From Trogon surrucura (lineage: Eukaryota > Chordata > Aves > Trogoniformes > Trogonidae): a stretch of 64,000 nucleotides of DNA. The position numbers and the translations under genes were made by a program. Below, piece after piece: positions 1 to 14,300 of the stretch (positions are counted from its first letter, which is position 1; each line of letters begins with the position of its first letter). Location of the stretch: the NCBI GenBank assembly GCA_020746105.1, contig CM036622.1, positions 19,693,487-19,757,486 on the forward strand. The letters are read 5' to 3'. The notes beneath the pieces are model-generated. The model was not told where the DNA came from and did no database searches. It saw nothing but the letters and a program-made list of their open reading frames with translations.

Positions 1-1187
1 AGTGGAACAGCAGGGCTGGAACTCTTTGGCTTACTGCACAGATCCCAGACCCCAGCCTGGAGTAACCAGCAGAAACATGGGCTGCCATACCACCCCTCGA
101 GGGCTGCCACATTATGACAAAGAATTCTGGCTACTTCCCCATATAAGAAATGGTGAGAAACTTCAGATCTATCAGAGAGTAGAAATGTTTAACAGCAGCT
201 ATTTTCACCGTTTCCACATTTAAACTCAATCCTGTTCCCTCTTGCCTACTCCAATCCCCATTCCACATCCGGGTCTCTACTGCCCCACTTGATTTGCAGA
301 AACATCTCTATTTCATTAAAGCTCTTCACAGTTTGTCTCCTCTTTCTGGTTCTAGTTGGCTTCTCTACACTGCAAAGAGAAGGTCTCTGGTTCTAGTCGA
401 TGCTTTCTATGACATTAGCATTGGTCCTCACATAACCAGGCTGCTGATCGAGCCTACTCACCTTCCCTCAGATTTTTTTTTTTACCTCCTCTACAAACTG
501 GACAGCTGATTCTCTTCTGAAGACCTGTAAGGGGTCATTCAACTTAAGCAAGAAAAAAAATTTACTACACTCAGCTTTTATTCCCTAACACACACCACTT
601 CCAGAGCACTGTTAAAGGGGCTACAACTGATAGGACTGAATTGCTTGCTCAGCACCACTGGGACATGGAGCGAGGGGAAGTAACATGCAAAGGCAGGCAC
701 CTACTTAGAAGAAACTATCAACTGACCTTCAGAACCTATAGGACCATAGAACATGTTGGGCTGCAAGGGATCTTTAAAGATACCTAGTCCAGCCCTGCTA
801 CAGTGACCAGGGACTATACAAGAATTGCTAGTAATTTGGCTGAATTAAAGGCCTGAGAAAGTCACAACTTCCATCTCCATGTTTAAAACAGACACATTTG
901 AGATCATAGCAGGTTTTAAGTTTGGCAACAAAATAAACAACTTGACACTGAGCCTTTTAACAGGAGAAAACAGAGAACCACAACAATTCTCCTGCTCAAT
1001 ACAAAAATACAAGGTAAGTAAGCATTTGACAATTCCTTCTTTCACCCAGTTATAGGTGAATTCAAGAAGTCTGGAAATGTGAAGCAGTTGGTTCTTGTCA
1101 GAAGATATTTTCAAAGCAGTAACCAAAATAAAAAAATCTGTATCTTGGCATGTATCGTAATGCAAAAGTGTTGACATACATTCACAC
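1..1187. other. 3' flank of TCAIM, no gene recognised
   Basis: Low-GC sequence with short chance ORFs only. It contains a CR1 tail (738-812) and a second minus-strand AATAAA at 577-582 that may end a longer TCAIM transcript. Confidence 0.6.
738..812 (-). repeat. CR1 retrotransposon, 3' tail fragment
   Basis: Read on the minus strand it ends in the familiar bird CR1 tail: a 'ctagg.atcttt.aagatcccttgcagcc' type run followed by a degenerate 'tctatgg' octamer region. It is short and diverged, and lies in the 3' flank of TCAIM. Confidence 0.75.
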
Positions 1188-1193
1188 TTTATT
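1188..1193 (-). terminator. TCAIM: Candidate polyadenylation signal for TCAIM
   Basis: AATAAA on the minus strand, about 900 nt after the TCAIM stop. It is chosen only because it is the first canonical hexamer; no transcript end is known. Confidence 0.4.
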
Positions 1194-2087
1194 TAACTTC
1201 TTTCAAGGAATAAAGTACCAGTAAAGATCCATGTATTTGCCTACTGCAAACTCTTTGCTCTCACTGAGTAGGACCTTACCCTTGCAGACAATCCCACACG
1301 AATCGATGCTTCCTTTCCTTATGTGTCACATTAAACTACTCAGGTTTTTAGTCTTGTGACTGGGATTTGCAATCTGTTATAGTGTAAGGAGATTGTCAGT
1401 ATTTATGGAACAAATGCCAGGAAACAAAGAGAATGCTATCTCCTTTAAAGTAACTGCAGACAGGAAAACTGGCATATTTTGAAATTCTAAGGCAACAATA
1501 CTGGACCAGCATATGAAACTCTACTGGAGAGAACAAGTTAAGGCACTACTTTCTTCTGCAAAGTAGAAATACTCTGATGGTTTTTCCTTTGCCGTTTTTT
1601 CTAGATTCTGTAAGAGGCAGCAACATGAAATGTCAATATTACCACCAGGTAACTTACTCAACTTCTACATTCAGTGAATCCCTTAGGATAATATGTAATG
1701 CCTAGTTTGACTCATACACTCTACTCAAGAACACCCATCTGGCAATTTCACGTATACTAAAAATACACACGCAGATTTTTGAAGACTTGCAATTTAATAT
1801 ATTTTCATAAATCACTACAAAAAACATTGTTTCACAACTGCTACCATACACCAGGACTCCTACAGTAGTATGGAGAATGTACAAATGTCCTTTCCAGAAC
1901 TGGCAATACCGTGCATTGTGCAAATTGTCTAGGACTCCAAATCCCTTCTGAGCAGCAGTTAGAAGGAAATCATTGTGAGTTGAATACTGATATCAAAATA
2001 CAGATTTAAATAATTTACTCTTAAAAACATCCATATTTATAGCCTCTTACAGAAAATAAACAATTTATCTGATTATCAGATATGCCC
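1188..2087 (-). other. TCAIM: Probable TCAIM 3' UTR
   Basis: Sequence downstream of the stop has no coding signal. The nearest good AATAAA on the minus strand is at 1188-1193, which would give a 3' UTR of about 0.9 kb. A second AATAAA lies at 577-582 and could serve a longer form. The end point is inferred. Confidence 0.45.
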
Positions 2088-2313
2088 TCAGTTTTTCCAG
2101 TTCCAAGGTATACACAGGTCTCCATCCTGCAGCACAGAGTAGAAATGGGAGATGCAAAGGTGCATGCCTTGTAGGTACGGCAATGATTCTTCCAGAAGTC
2201 GCTTACAACAATCTATCATCTGTGCGCTGGAAACACTGGGTTCCTTATACAGCCTATCCAAGGAAAATTTTTCAGTGGAAGTATTGATGAGCTCTTTTTC
2301 CGTCATCATCATC
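2088..2313 (-). CDS. TCAIM: TCAIM exon 11, coding part (C-terminus)
   Basis: The acceptor is tgctag|GATG at 2314-2315. This exon codes residues 415-489 and ends IPWNWKN followed by TGA at 2088-2090. Anchors are FSLDRLYKEPS and MHLCISHFYSV. Human TCAIM runs a few residues further (GEAIK as I recall), so this protein stops slightly earlier. Confidence 0.95.
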
Positions 2314-5300
2314 CTAGCAAATGAAGACAACATACTGTTAGAAACTTAATCTCTTTTAAAAAAACCCCAAACCTTGAAATAAGTAAATTTTTTGGTTGTA
2401 TGCATGTAAACTAAGGTCACTTCATGTAGGGCTGAGATTTTTGTGCAGGCTGATAGTCATGTCTACCTCAGAGGCTAGACTGAACATGCTTCTCTGACTT
2501 GGGCGACAGCACGCTTAAGCAGAATCACATTTGAAAGCCTGCTCACAAAATAACAGGGAAAAATATCAAAAGAAAAATCTTACAAGGATCCATTTTTAAT
2601 ATAACGCATGGAAGTACTTAAATAATCTTTAAAGTGTTAAGGTTTAAGTACAAAATCATGTTAGTAACTACTCTGTCATCTTAACCAAGACAAGTACTCT
2701 GCATGTTATCAAAACCAATGGATGAATATTAAATGTGTTAATAACTTGCTAACTGCTGGAAGTATAATGAATACTGAATTCACAGCTCACAGATGATTTT
2801 TCCATTCACCTCAGACAGGGTGGTAAGATACCATATGGCAAACTCAAGCTACTCAGAAATAAAGTTAATGTGCAGAATTAATTAAGAGTCACTGGAGCCG
2901 GGGATCATCTGATTCAGACAAAGCTCAGGTTCAGCTAGCCTTACTAGCTCAAGCATCATGCTGCATTAACAGAGCGATACCTCTTGCAGAGCCAGCTCGG
3001 TTATAGCAACAGCACCATCACTGCCCCGCAGCACAGACCCTGCGCTAAGCGGGGCAGGAGCTGCAAAGCAGCAGTACGTCTGCGGAGCCGCTGGGATGCG
3101 AATCAGCCCAAGCTACGCACAGACGCAGCTACTGAGACTATTTGACTGACGTGTAAACACTACTGAAGGGGCTCAGCACCACTCTTTCAGAGCTCATTGT
3201 GGGATCTCTGTGTATTTATATGGCACTGTGCTCTGTTGAGGCACTCAAGTTTCCTGTACAAGAGCCTAGTCCAGCTCTCACAGTCGAACTGAGCCAGTGA
3301 GTTTAACCTAGAGCAAACCTGCCCTCTCTACCGACCATGCCCACACTGTGCTCCTAAGCACATTCTCTAATACCTGAGTATCAAGCTCTCCTGTTCTGTG
3401 AAACCTCAGGCTGCCTTGACAGAAAGAGAGTTACCTCCATATAGTGAGAATTTCAAGTTTTGTCACTTCCCAAAGGAGACTCGTACCTCTATTGCAACAC
3501 AAAACTGATACTTCACAAAATCAAGGAAAAGAGTAGATTCATACTAAATCCTGCATTACTAGAAGACTGGAATTATCCAAGACAATTTTCTAGAGCAGCA
3601 GTATTTCAACTCCCCAGTGCACCAGGTCACACATAATTCCAGCTACTACTCTATGCTATTTACAGCACGTAAGACATTCAGCTGCATGTGCAAAGGAAAT
3701 CCAGTACATCTCCAAATATCTTCCTTTGTCTTGGGGCCCCTTTAACAACCACAGGAGGCTAAGTAGTACAGAATGGGTTCTGCTCAAGGAAGCATTAAGT
3801 GGAAAAGGAGTTTTCAGCTTCAATAAATAGACAACTAATGGGAAATATGACATATCCACCAAAAAAAGTAGAGGGGATAAATACAGAATGACTGTTTTGT
3901 ATTTCCTATAGCACAAGAACAACAGAATGACAAATGAAATTGTCATGCTGTTAGTCTATAAAACACAGAACATCTCTTCCCTCCTTCACATAAACACGGT
4001 ATATGTAAATCAATTTTGGAGCCCTAAAGTGTAAATCAGCTCAAAAAATTAGATAAATAAGAGGAGAAAAAAAAAAGAAATCTATTGAATGCTCTTAACA
4101 TGAGATAATGTTCCCAGCTTCAACTTTTAGCTCAAGTGCAGCCAGTGAGAAACTGGGAAGGAACAAAAGTACAAAGTAAAAGAAGTCACTGCATTTTTTT
4201 GCCCCATTCACACAGCCTGCCTGTATGCTAATGGATGATGGGGGCAGACCTTTCATATGATCCACGAGCACCTCATGTATACACTCATGACAGTGTGATA
4301 TTTCAACAATTCATTAAAAGCTTTCTGAAGCAGAAGAATAAACTTACAGTAAAAACCTCTAAAAGGACAGTAACACCCGCTTACCTATCACAGTATTTTA
4401 TTCCAATTAAAACTGGCACCTCTACTTCATGCTCCTCAAAGACATTTACAACATACAAGGTCAAGAAGAAAAATCTCCGGTTCTGACGGATATTACAAAT
4501 CACAAACTTAGTATTAAGTCTGGTACTATGACTCATTATTGACTGCATGATTCTCCCATCTCACTCGCATATGTTAAAGGGTACCAAGGAGGAATTCCTC
4601 TCATCATTCTACCCCGATTTTTTAGGTCTACTTAATCTTTTCCTTACCAAACTGACAAAGAATTAGAAATAATAATTGTGTAGTTGGTGTCAGTTATTTT
4701 TAGTTTAGATTTTACTATTTTCTTACCACAACGTAAGTAATGTTAGCAGAATTTCGTTGCTTTTCTTATTCAATAATATGGTCTCTTCCTTAAAAAAACC
4801 CTAACTCTCTCCTTTAGGGAAGTAATTGTAAAAAAAAAAAAAGTATGTGATTTTGTCTTGTAAGCAAAGCTCTTATTTCTGAAAAAAAATGGTTTCAGAA
4901 AATATCCATCCTTTATCTTCTAACAACTGTTCTCTGAATACCGAAATTTTTAGCTTAGTAAGGCTGATGGGTAAAGTTCTATTTTATAAACAGAAGATTT
5001 TTTTCACCAAATGAGCATGAATCCATTCTTCAAAGTTCTCCTCCTCCTACAAACAAAACATATGGCATTCAAAGATTTTCATGAGCTAAATGCGCCGAGT
5101 CACGGGAACACTTACTCCTCTTTTCTTTTCAGATTCTCTCTTGCCTCCTGTGCTTTGGCAAAAATAAACCATTGAAGGGTTGCTGGATCACAAACCGTTG
5201 GGATTATAAAGTGTCCAAGTTCGTGTAAGCTTGGTGCATATCTGTCACTAATAAAACATGGAAATAAAAAACAAGGTATAAATTTTTTTTAAATGTATAT

Positions 5301-8300
5301 ACATGAATTATTTTCAGAATGAATCCTGAAGAATATCAATACAGTAACTGGCAAAAAATTCATCAAGCTTGGTTCATGAAAATACAGAAATACCACACAT
5401 AAGGCTTTTTAAAAATTGTTCTTCAAAAACACCTCTGTCAACAATAATCAAAAAATATAACAGCACCGTCATACACAGTTGATTGTTGACTCAACAGCAT
5501 AAACCCTTTGATTTAATCTAACACAACACTGTAAAATAAAGACAGAACTTTGACTCTAATTTGAACAAAACAAGCAGGATTTTCTTCAATCTGATTCCTT
5601 CTTAACCCATGAAAGGCACTTAAAACCTTCAGGAACAAAAAAACTTTGGACAAAATGAAAACCCAAAATACTAGTGAGAATACTCAGTGTAATAAAAAAA
5701 AAAAGAAAAAAAAAGAGTAAAAGCTCTAATAGAAAGATATCTTTCCTGAAAATACCTACCTTTCCAAAATCATTTGCAAGCCTCGCAGACTGCGAGGATG
5801 AAAAGGTAGCCTACTGTCACGTAATTTATTATAGAAAGAGTCCAGAGTCTCGTAGTACTCTTCTAGAGTGAACAGGGGTTGCAGTTCTTCAATATATACT
5901 ACTTGTATGCCTCCCAGAAGCTGGCTTATCCGATCTTCCAGGAGCAGCAGCCTTTTTTGAAGTTTATAATAATTTGGCAATCTCTCAAAAATCTGTGCGC
6001 ACACACAAACATTTCCTATGTTACTAAGCATAAAACTTAACTTTAAGAAACAAAAAAAATAACAAGAAACTATAAAACAAGAGACATGTAACAATGCAAA
6101 CATGGAACACAAAGGAAAAAAATAATCAAAGAACAACAAGGATCAGAAATACTTTGGGGCGAGGTAAAATGGAATAAACTCCTAAGTATTTTCAGCATTT
6201 ATACTATAAAGACAAAAGTCAGTAACGAGATTGATGGATGTCGTTTTTCTCTATATACAGAAATGAATAGTCCCAGATTAAAAAAAAAATAAAAATAATC
6301 TGAGGCCTACATAAAACGTTTATCACCCAGTTACACTGGTAAGGTTTTTCCACATACAGCAAACGTGGTTTTGCCAGGCTAATTTATATATAAATTTTCA
6401 AAAAATGAGAAGCCTCTGTTGCTAGAACTAGTTCTTCACAAGGGTTTGGGTGATAACCTAGCTCCTCTTGAGTCTGAAGGAGAGGAGGAAGGACCTAGGT
6501 ATCAGAACTCTAAATTACAAAAGCTGTACCAGCAAAGGTTAAGAAGTGATCAGACTTGGGAGCTGACACACGGAAGGCGTGATATGGAAAAGGTTGGAAC
6601 AGGGCAACAAGTGAAAAACCAAAGTCTGTAGTAACTGTCACTACTCACCATCCACCCAGTTATTACCAGAGCACAGTTTTCCATACAAAAGAAAAACCTG
6701 CTGCTGGAAGAAGTCATTTCAGAGTAATCTCTTTAGAAATGCGAGACAGTAGTAGAATCAGAACAGCTTTTGGTACAATAAAATCAATCGGTTCAGCGTT
6801 TCCATTTGTCACAGAGAAAAACTGCCAAAACCCTCTAAATACTGTGTGTCTGACCAAGCATTCTGCAGACTGATCTGGACACTATTCTGTTGCTTCCTTT
6901 TTCAGATAACTAGTAACAGAAGTACTAGTACTTAGGATTGCTTTCTAAAATGAGTTAGAATTGGACAAAAAACTCTGCTCTCTAAAAAACAAGTGGCAGA
7001 CTTTCACTGACTTTTTCTGTGTATCACTTAACACGATCTTCAGCACATTTTAAAATTAAAAGCCCTTGGTTTCAGGTTGAAACACATTTCCTCTGTCTTC
7101 CACAACACTCTGGGCAAATATATGACCCCTTCAGAAAATACCTTGGTGAAAGTTAGAAAGGGGAAGCACTTCCCTTTCCAAGGAAGACAGTGGGTTTTTA
7201 GTATTCATCAGAAAAACACTTTAATTTCAATGACTATGAATACTTGCAAATCTCAGAGTAGAAAGTTTTGCATTAAATTCTAGTTTTTCAGTTTGAATTC
7301 TTAGTAAGTAATTCACACTAAGAAACCATGGCTTGTTTTCTCCCTCAGTGAAACAAATATAGGTGAAAATTCAACCAATCACTGGAGAAACATTTGGATT
7401 GTGTGCTAAATTTTCATGTTAGTCATTGACCAGAATATAGAATTCTCCAATATTCCAGCTACATTCCCAACTCTGAAATTTCATCGATTACCTCATTGAT
7501 AAGGTAGTATGTTTTGATAAAACTATCAATAACATTTCAGCAACCAAGACTCCAGAAAATTTCTTTAAGTGATATGCTCATATTGCTACACAGTTTCTGG
7601 TTCTTTGCACATAATACTTTTTTTATCATTTAGGATGCCAGAAAGCTTGTCAACTCCAAACTTTACACAAACAGTGGCAGAATTTGCACAGTCACCAAAT
7701 ATATATTTCTGCAATATCCACACTATCTGTCTAAAAGAACAAAGTGGAGTGACAGCGTTGGTTAGCAGCCATTGGCTGAAATGATCACTTCACAAATTTC
7801 TTTAAATCCCATTTTTACAAAAGATCTGAATAAAAATCCTAAATTCTTCAGGGGAATAAGCTCTTTATGAATCATGAAATCTTTTGCCACTGCCCATTGC
7901 ATAACAAATTAGTTTTCTTTTTATCTCATCAGGGGTAGGACAGATTTGGTAGTGAAAGCAGCAGTAAAGCTCTGACAAAAACTGTTGTTAATAACAGTGT
8001 ATCACAGGATTAAATTTAGAATGCAATGTACACAGTTATGCTAAGTGCAGTAGTTATGTGTTTGTTTTAAATTACTCACCAGTTATCTGCATCAATTAAT
8101 ATTTTGGTTATAGTTTAAAAAAAAAAAGGATGTTATAACAGGAGGCATTTTAATTTACTTTGAAATCTTACTTTGGTCCAGTGATGGTGAACATCCATGG
8201 TCCCCAGCATTATGTGGCCTGCTGCACTCATACCTGAACGGTCTGTAAACACCACTGTGCGCCCTAAAGGTTGAACAAAGCTCTTTATTGATTTGGGTTA

Positions 8301-11300
8301 CTGCAATTATTCTCACAATTATTTAAGGCTTAACTATGCTACTAACACGTCATGAGCAACACACTCTGCAGCATAAACACACATAGATTGGTGTGTGCAT
8401 TATTCTCTAAATTTGAGAGTGATTCTTAAAAACTCCCAAGAATTTTTTTCACACAAACCTTACCTATCATTTGCCTTCTCCTCATGTATCAGTAGGAAAT
8501 AAGCTATAAACTTAAAGTATATATAAGTAAGGTAGAGGTTGGTGAAAGAACTGTTAGCACAGCTATTCAACACTACTCCCACAGAACTCCCTGCAACATG
8601 TGAACTGTAATAAATGTTTTCATGTCAGGTTTTTGCTCGTTTTAAAAAGAAAGAGTAGAGACAACATAAAAAGTATAACACTAGGTTTACTTTTGGGGGA
8701 ACAAATGAGTTTTGTGTCCGAGTATGTTTTTTTAAGTGAAGTACAATGACCCTCAAGAATTCTGTACGATAAAAGCACAGGCAATTATTTATCAAAAGAA
8801 GCCTCCACAAAAGTCTTCAGTGTGATCTATTCACCTACATGTCAAGGCTTAAATAGAATCTCTTGCTCTCAGAAATCAGTTTTGCAAAATCCTTAAGAAA
8901 GAGCAACACTAACTTTAAGGCATCTAGTCCATCCTTGTACTCCCAAGGCAAGATGAACTATACCTGTGTAATTACTGACAGGTGTTTATCCAGTGTATTA
9001 CTGAAGATCTTAAAAAACAGGAGACTACAACAGGTGCACAAGACAGACTTCCCTAGCACTTTAAATCCTTCACATGCTTAGGTAAAGAAACTAATTTGAA
9101 ACCTGATGCAATTTAAAACTACTACTTGTTGTCCTACCCACTCTGTCTCTTGACAAAGGATTAGGTGAACCCTAAAACGAAAGCCACTCAAAACTGAGTA
9201 TCTGCAGACAATCATAAAATGCAGAGTTACTATTAGAGGAAAGTGCTACTGCCACAGGTCACAGCTGTACGAGAAGAACAGCAGGTTAGGTTTACAGAAT
9301 CTTTTAGTTTTTCCTGAGAAAATACAGACTTTAATACAGATATTTTATGGAACATGCATAACAAGATAAGGATGACTTACTTGAAAATCATATTATATTG
9401 GCTCTTCAGAGAGCTACTTGCACTTTTGTTTTTCAAGATATCATGGGTAACTGTTTATTGCTATCTCCATCCTTTCAGAGGTTCAGTCTGGATTTTTTAC
9501 TTTGATCATTAGTATTTAGTCTAGTGCCTCTTACTCACTTGGTTTGCATTTATTAAAAAAAAGTAAACCAGAAGACGAGTGTAGTGAGTGCACCATAAAG
9601 GAAAGGTCACTTGAAAAAAAAACCCAGTAGCTTAAAATGTAAGTTCTCATCAGCTTTTCAGTAAGCCTCTCAGGTCTGTTTTTGCAGTTATCAAAAGCAT
9701 TTGTAAACAGAAGTAGAGCTCCCTTGTCACAGAAGACTCATGCTCATTTTTGAATCAACACTATGTTAGGATATAGGAAACAAGCAACAAAAATACCTTT
9801 AACATTCTTTAATACTTCAGGTCTCTGTTGGACTAAGCGACCTAGACTGTGTAGTTGGCTACAGCGGTGAGCAATACCCCAGCTTCTCTGCCACCTAAAT
9901 AAAAACACAATTGAAAACATTTAATTCACAACCTTACTAAAAAAGATAAAAATCACAGAAGTTGAGATGCAGCTGAAAGCCTTATAATACAAGCAATTCC
10001 AACAAAATAGCACTCCAACAGTAATAAAAGCAAAGGCCTACCAAAAAGCTGTCCTTGTCATATGCTATGTAAGCAGATAAAAGTTTAAATAAAATTTTGG
10101 TCCTTCTTAAAGTGAGTGCCAAAAAAAATAGAAAAAAAGAAATATAACCAAATATGGGGAAAATAAATATAAAACCTGGTAGGCAGAACAGGACTTGCAA
10201 ATTTCTCCCCCAATAAGAAGGGGGCTAGTAAGCAAACAGCAACAGACAACCAGTATTTGTTTCAGTCATGTGGCAAGCAGTTTCTGTTTGCACACTCTGT
10301 AGTGTTTGTTTAGAGGAGTAAATACTGTACACAAGGACATTGTATTTTTTTTCTCCTTTGCATTCCTAGCCCAAAACTTTACTATGATTCCAGTGGCAAG
10401 CAGCTACATATATATTTATATATTCATATTTTACAGTAGAATAACTTTTGTTAAACCATACAGGAGCCAAGTGTTACATTGGTGACTTAGTTTTGACAAG
10501 TCTTCCATCACTCGCAGATCAGAAAAACTCCTAGTGAAATTTCAAAACCCATTTAAACTATGAAGTTGCTGCAGCATATTGAAAAAATATCATTCTACAA
10601 ACTTTAGCTGATCTAAAACTGCCTCAAAATGGGAAATTAGCATTCCTTTACTGTACTGGGTTTGTCCCGGACGGAGTTAATTTCCTTCATAGCACCCTGT
10701 GTTTTGTACTTTTCACTACAACAGCATTAATAATGCACCACTGTTTTTGGCTACTGTGCAGCACTGGCACAGTGCCCACATTTTTGGGTTTTTTTCTTCC
10801 CAATCTGCCACTCTCCATCAGCGAGTAGGCTGGGGTGGGCAAGAAGCTGGGAGGGGACACAGGTGACCCCAACTGAACAAAGGGCCATTCCAGACCATAC
10901 GATGTCACACTCACAATATATGTTCAGGGAAAGGGGATGAAGGAGGGACCCTCGTGGTTATGGCTAAACACCTGCCTGCCAATGGGGAGTTGTGAAGCAA
11001 TTCCTCCTTTTATTTTGCTAGAGTGCACAGCCTTGCTTTACCTCACCTGTTAAGCTTCTACTATCCACAAATTTTCTTGCTTTTGCTCTTCCTATTCTCT
11101 TCCTCCCAGCCTACTAGGGGCGTAGGAGCGAGTGCAGGTGCTTAGCTGCTGGCTGGGGTCAAGACACATCACCTCATTCAGGGAAACTGGCAAAAAAACA
11201 CTCTTCGGGCCTCAGAGAGTGGCACCATGCCAGAGCACTTACAAGGCGACTCAGTCTATTATAACGCAAGCCATTCTAATAACTATTTACTGTCATTTAG

Positions 11301-14300
11301 CAATTTCACTTTTCTTTCAGTAGCACCAGACAGGACTGTAAAAAGTTGGCTTAGAGATCCTGCCTTCTCTTCAGTTGTCCTAAACTTATATAAAAAATGA
11401 AGCCAAGGATGTCATTAGTTTTGCAAACCTCTGTGAACACTAGCATTAGGTGGCAGGATCACAAGCAGCAGTTTCCTATTAAGATACTTATCAGATTTCT
11501 GACACTCACATTCTTCTCTGAATTACAACCATATACCTCTTGCAAGGTTAGTTAATCTTCATGGAACAAAATAGTTTTAGTGTATTTTAAAAGTACAGAC
11601 TATAGGAAAATTAAATATAAGCCATACATAAATACAAACCTACACATTTAATACTGAAGACTGTTTTGGAAACTTAAAAATCCCTGCCACAGCACAGTTG
11701 CACTGAATTAGAAATTGTGTTAAAAAAATTGGCTTCATCTTAAAGGAAACCAGAGTCTTTTTCAGGGTGAAAGAAACAAAAATATGATTTCAGAAGCTCC
11801 AACTCTCTTCCTCCTGGTTCAAAGAGCTTAAGAGACTAGCCCTTGAAATAATCCCAAGTTTATTTTTCCACTGCTGAATACAGCATCATTTTCCCATTCT
11901 GAATACCTGCACTTCAGAACATCCTCATTCAAAGGTACAAAATTTAAAAAATAATCATAAATTATTTTCTGGAAAATATTCTGAAAGAATCAAGATCACC
12001 AACTGTACTCAACCCTTTCAAGCAAACAAATATCCTCCTCCTCCTCCTCTGGAGTGTTACTAGTTACAAATCCAGGTCTTTTTGAGCAGATTGTAAGAGG
12101 AAACTTTAGTTCCAAGAGAAGTCTTCTAGAAAAATATTATTCCGTGTAAAACACTTTTACATATATGAAATATATCTGTTTTGCTGGAATAAGCCTTTGA
12201 AGTTCATGGTATAGTATTACACGTTTCATTGCTCTGACTGTCTTAATGCAAATACAACTGATCTAATTTATTACCTGATATCTGAAAGCTGGAGTTGATG
12301 AGAGAGTTCAAACTTTAAATGTTCTAGTTCTTTTCTAAGTGGCAAACTCTTTTTCAGCTTTTTAACTGCACTTGCTTCATTATCATCTAGCCAGGATCTG
12401 AAAGGAAGAAAAAAACCCAACAGTAGAGGCATGTTGTATTATCTTTCTTGCAAACAGTATGACTAACTGAACTCTTACTGGTAACATTCATGCTTTCTTT
12501 CACATTACCAGGTAAAGGGAATTTCTAGAAATAGACAACAGAAATTGAAAACTGCAAAATGCTTCACCTTAAGATATCTATGAGGGAAAACCTGACACTT
12601 AATGTCCTTGAAGACCACTAGTGAATCGAGTTGAACCAAAAGACACTTACTGTTACAACCTTAAGACTTAAGAGGTGTGAAAGGTGCAGAGAAGCAGATC
12701 AGTGTGATTTAGGAGGGGCAGCTTCAGAAGAACTTTGTGCTTTAATGAAAGAAGCACTAAAGGGCTAAGTAAAGTAACTCTTACAGAACTGGTATGAACA
12801 TAGATTAAGCAGGTCAAAGTTTTACAGTTCTTCTGTCAATAATCACAATTAAGTAAACATGACTCATGAAATGTGTCTAAAACTTTCAATGAATAGATGA
12901 TTCTCTTTCTAGAACAAAGCTACTCAGATTTAGCTGTTGTTCATAGCATAAACTTATTTTCATACTCTTAGAAACAAGCATTTTTTCCATGTTCATATTG
13001 TACTCTAAGCAAAAAAAAATCAGCCTCAGAAACAGAGACTCAATGCCAAATGGCTACGTATTAAAACCAGACCATTAATGTGTATCTGTTCATGGCATTT
13101 CTTGTAAGTGTGTAAAAATAAGTAAAAATATCCTCTAGTACATTAAATCTGTTAAGTGTTTCACAGTAGCATACATTACAGTAAGTTTGAGAGGTGCTAG
13201 GCAGGGTGAGGGGTATTCTTTGCTCTGAAGATATTACCACCACAGTTCCGTATTTATTTCAAATTGCGCCTAAGTCTCATTGTTATCAAAATGTTTTCAA
13301 GGCAGAATTTTTCACCCTTCCTCCAAACTATTAGATACAGATTTTATAAACAACCAACTTCTAACAGGCTGCACATAATGCAAGTTCAGTATTTGTAACT
13401 GCCTGAATTTAAATATCATGTTTGGTATGCTGAACAACGAATCAGAAGCACAACACTAAGACACCTGGCAAATTACAACACTCTAGCCTCGGTTTTCATG
13501 TATCATCTCCCACCTCCAACAGAACATGATAATGAAATAGTGACAATAAAGTTAACAGCCATATAGTTTTGGGTTACAGAAGTCCCGCAAAAAGTAAAGA
13601 GCTGTGTGGAGCAGGTGGAACCTCTGCCTCCTTCGGAATCGCCACCAATATTCCACAAAATTGAAAAACCAGATCATCCAGAACGAGATTGACCAAACAT
13701 GAACGCTGGGCAAAGAGACAAGAATGCCTCAGCTTAGTTGGCACTATAGTTATCCTAGGACTTCATCTGAACTCTCTTTAACTATAAAAAGCGTGACAGA
13801 ATTATATGATGGAAAATAAAAGTTTTGTATTGTTCAGAATGTTTACTGATTCCGTTTAAAAAACCCAGCACTAGAATAAGACCAATTTAGGTTACAAAGC
13901 ATCAGTTAAATAAATAAAAGCCTTACATACATTAACGTTGTTTCCACTCTGTGGGCTTGTTCTACTTCCTCCTCTGGATCCCTTAATCCAGTAAATGAGT
14001 AATAAGTCTTATCCCACTTGATAGGTCTGTTCACTGTGCTTTTTGCTTCCTTGTGGGGCTGAGAGTTCACATTCAAACTCTGAATATGCTCCGTGGATAA
14101 GCTGCAGGAGTTGAGAATGTCTAATACTGTGCTCAGGAGATCCCTAGTGTGCAACGTAAAACTGACTGCTCGAAAACCTAAAAAATACAAGTCCCACAAA
14201 ATTCATATTACTTAATTAAAATTATTTAAAATGCATTCACATTACTCTCATCTTACAAGAACCCAAGCAAGGTGTACATAGTTGGAAATCATTATTTCAA

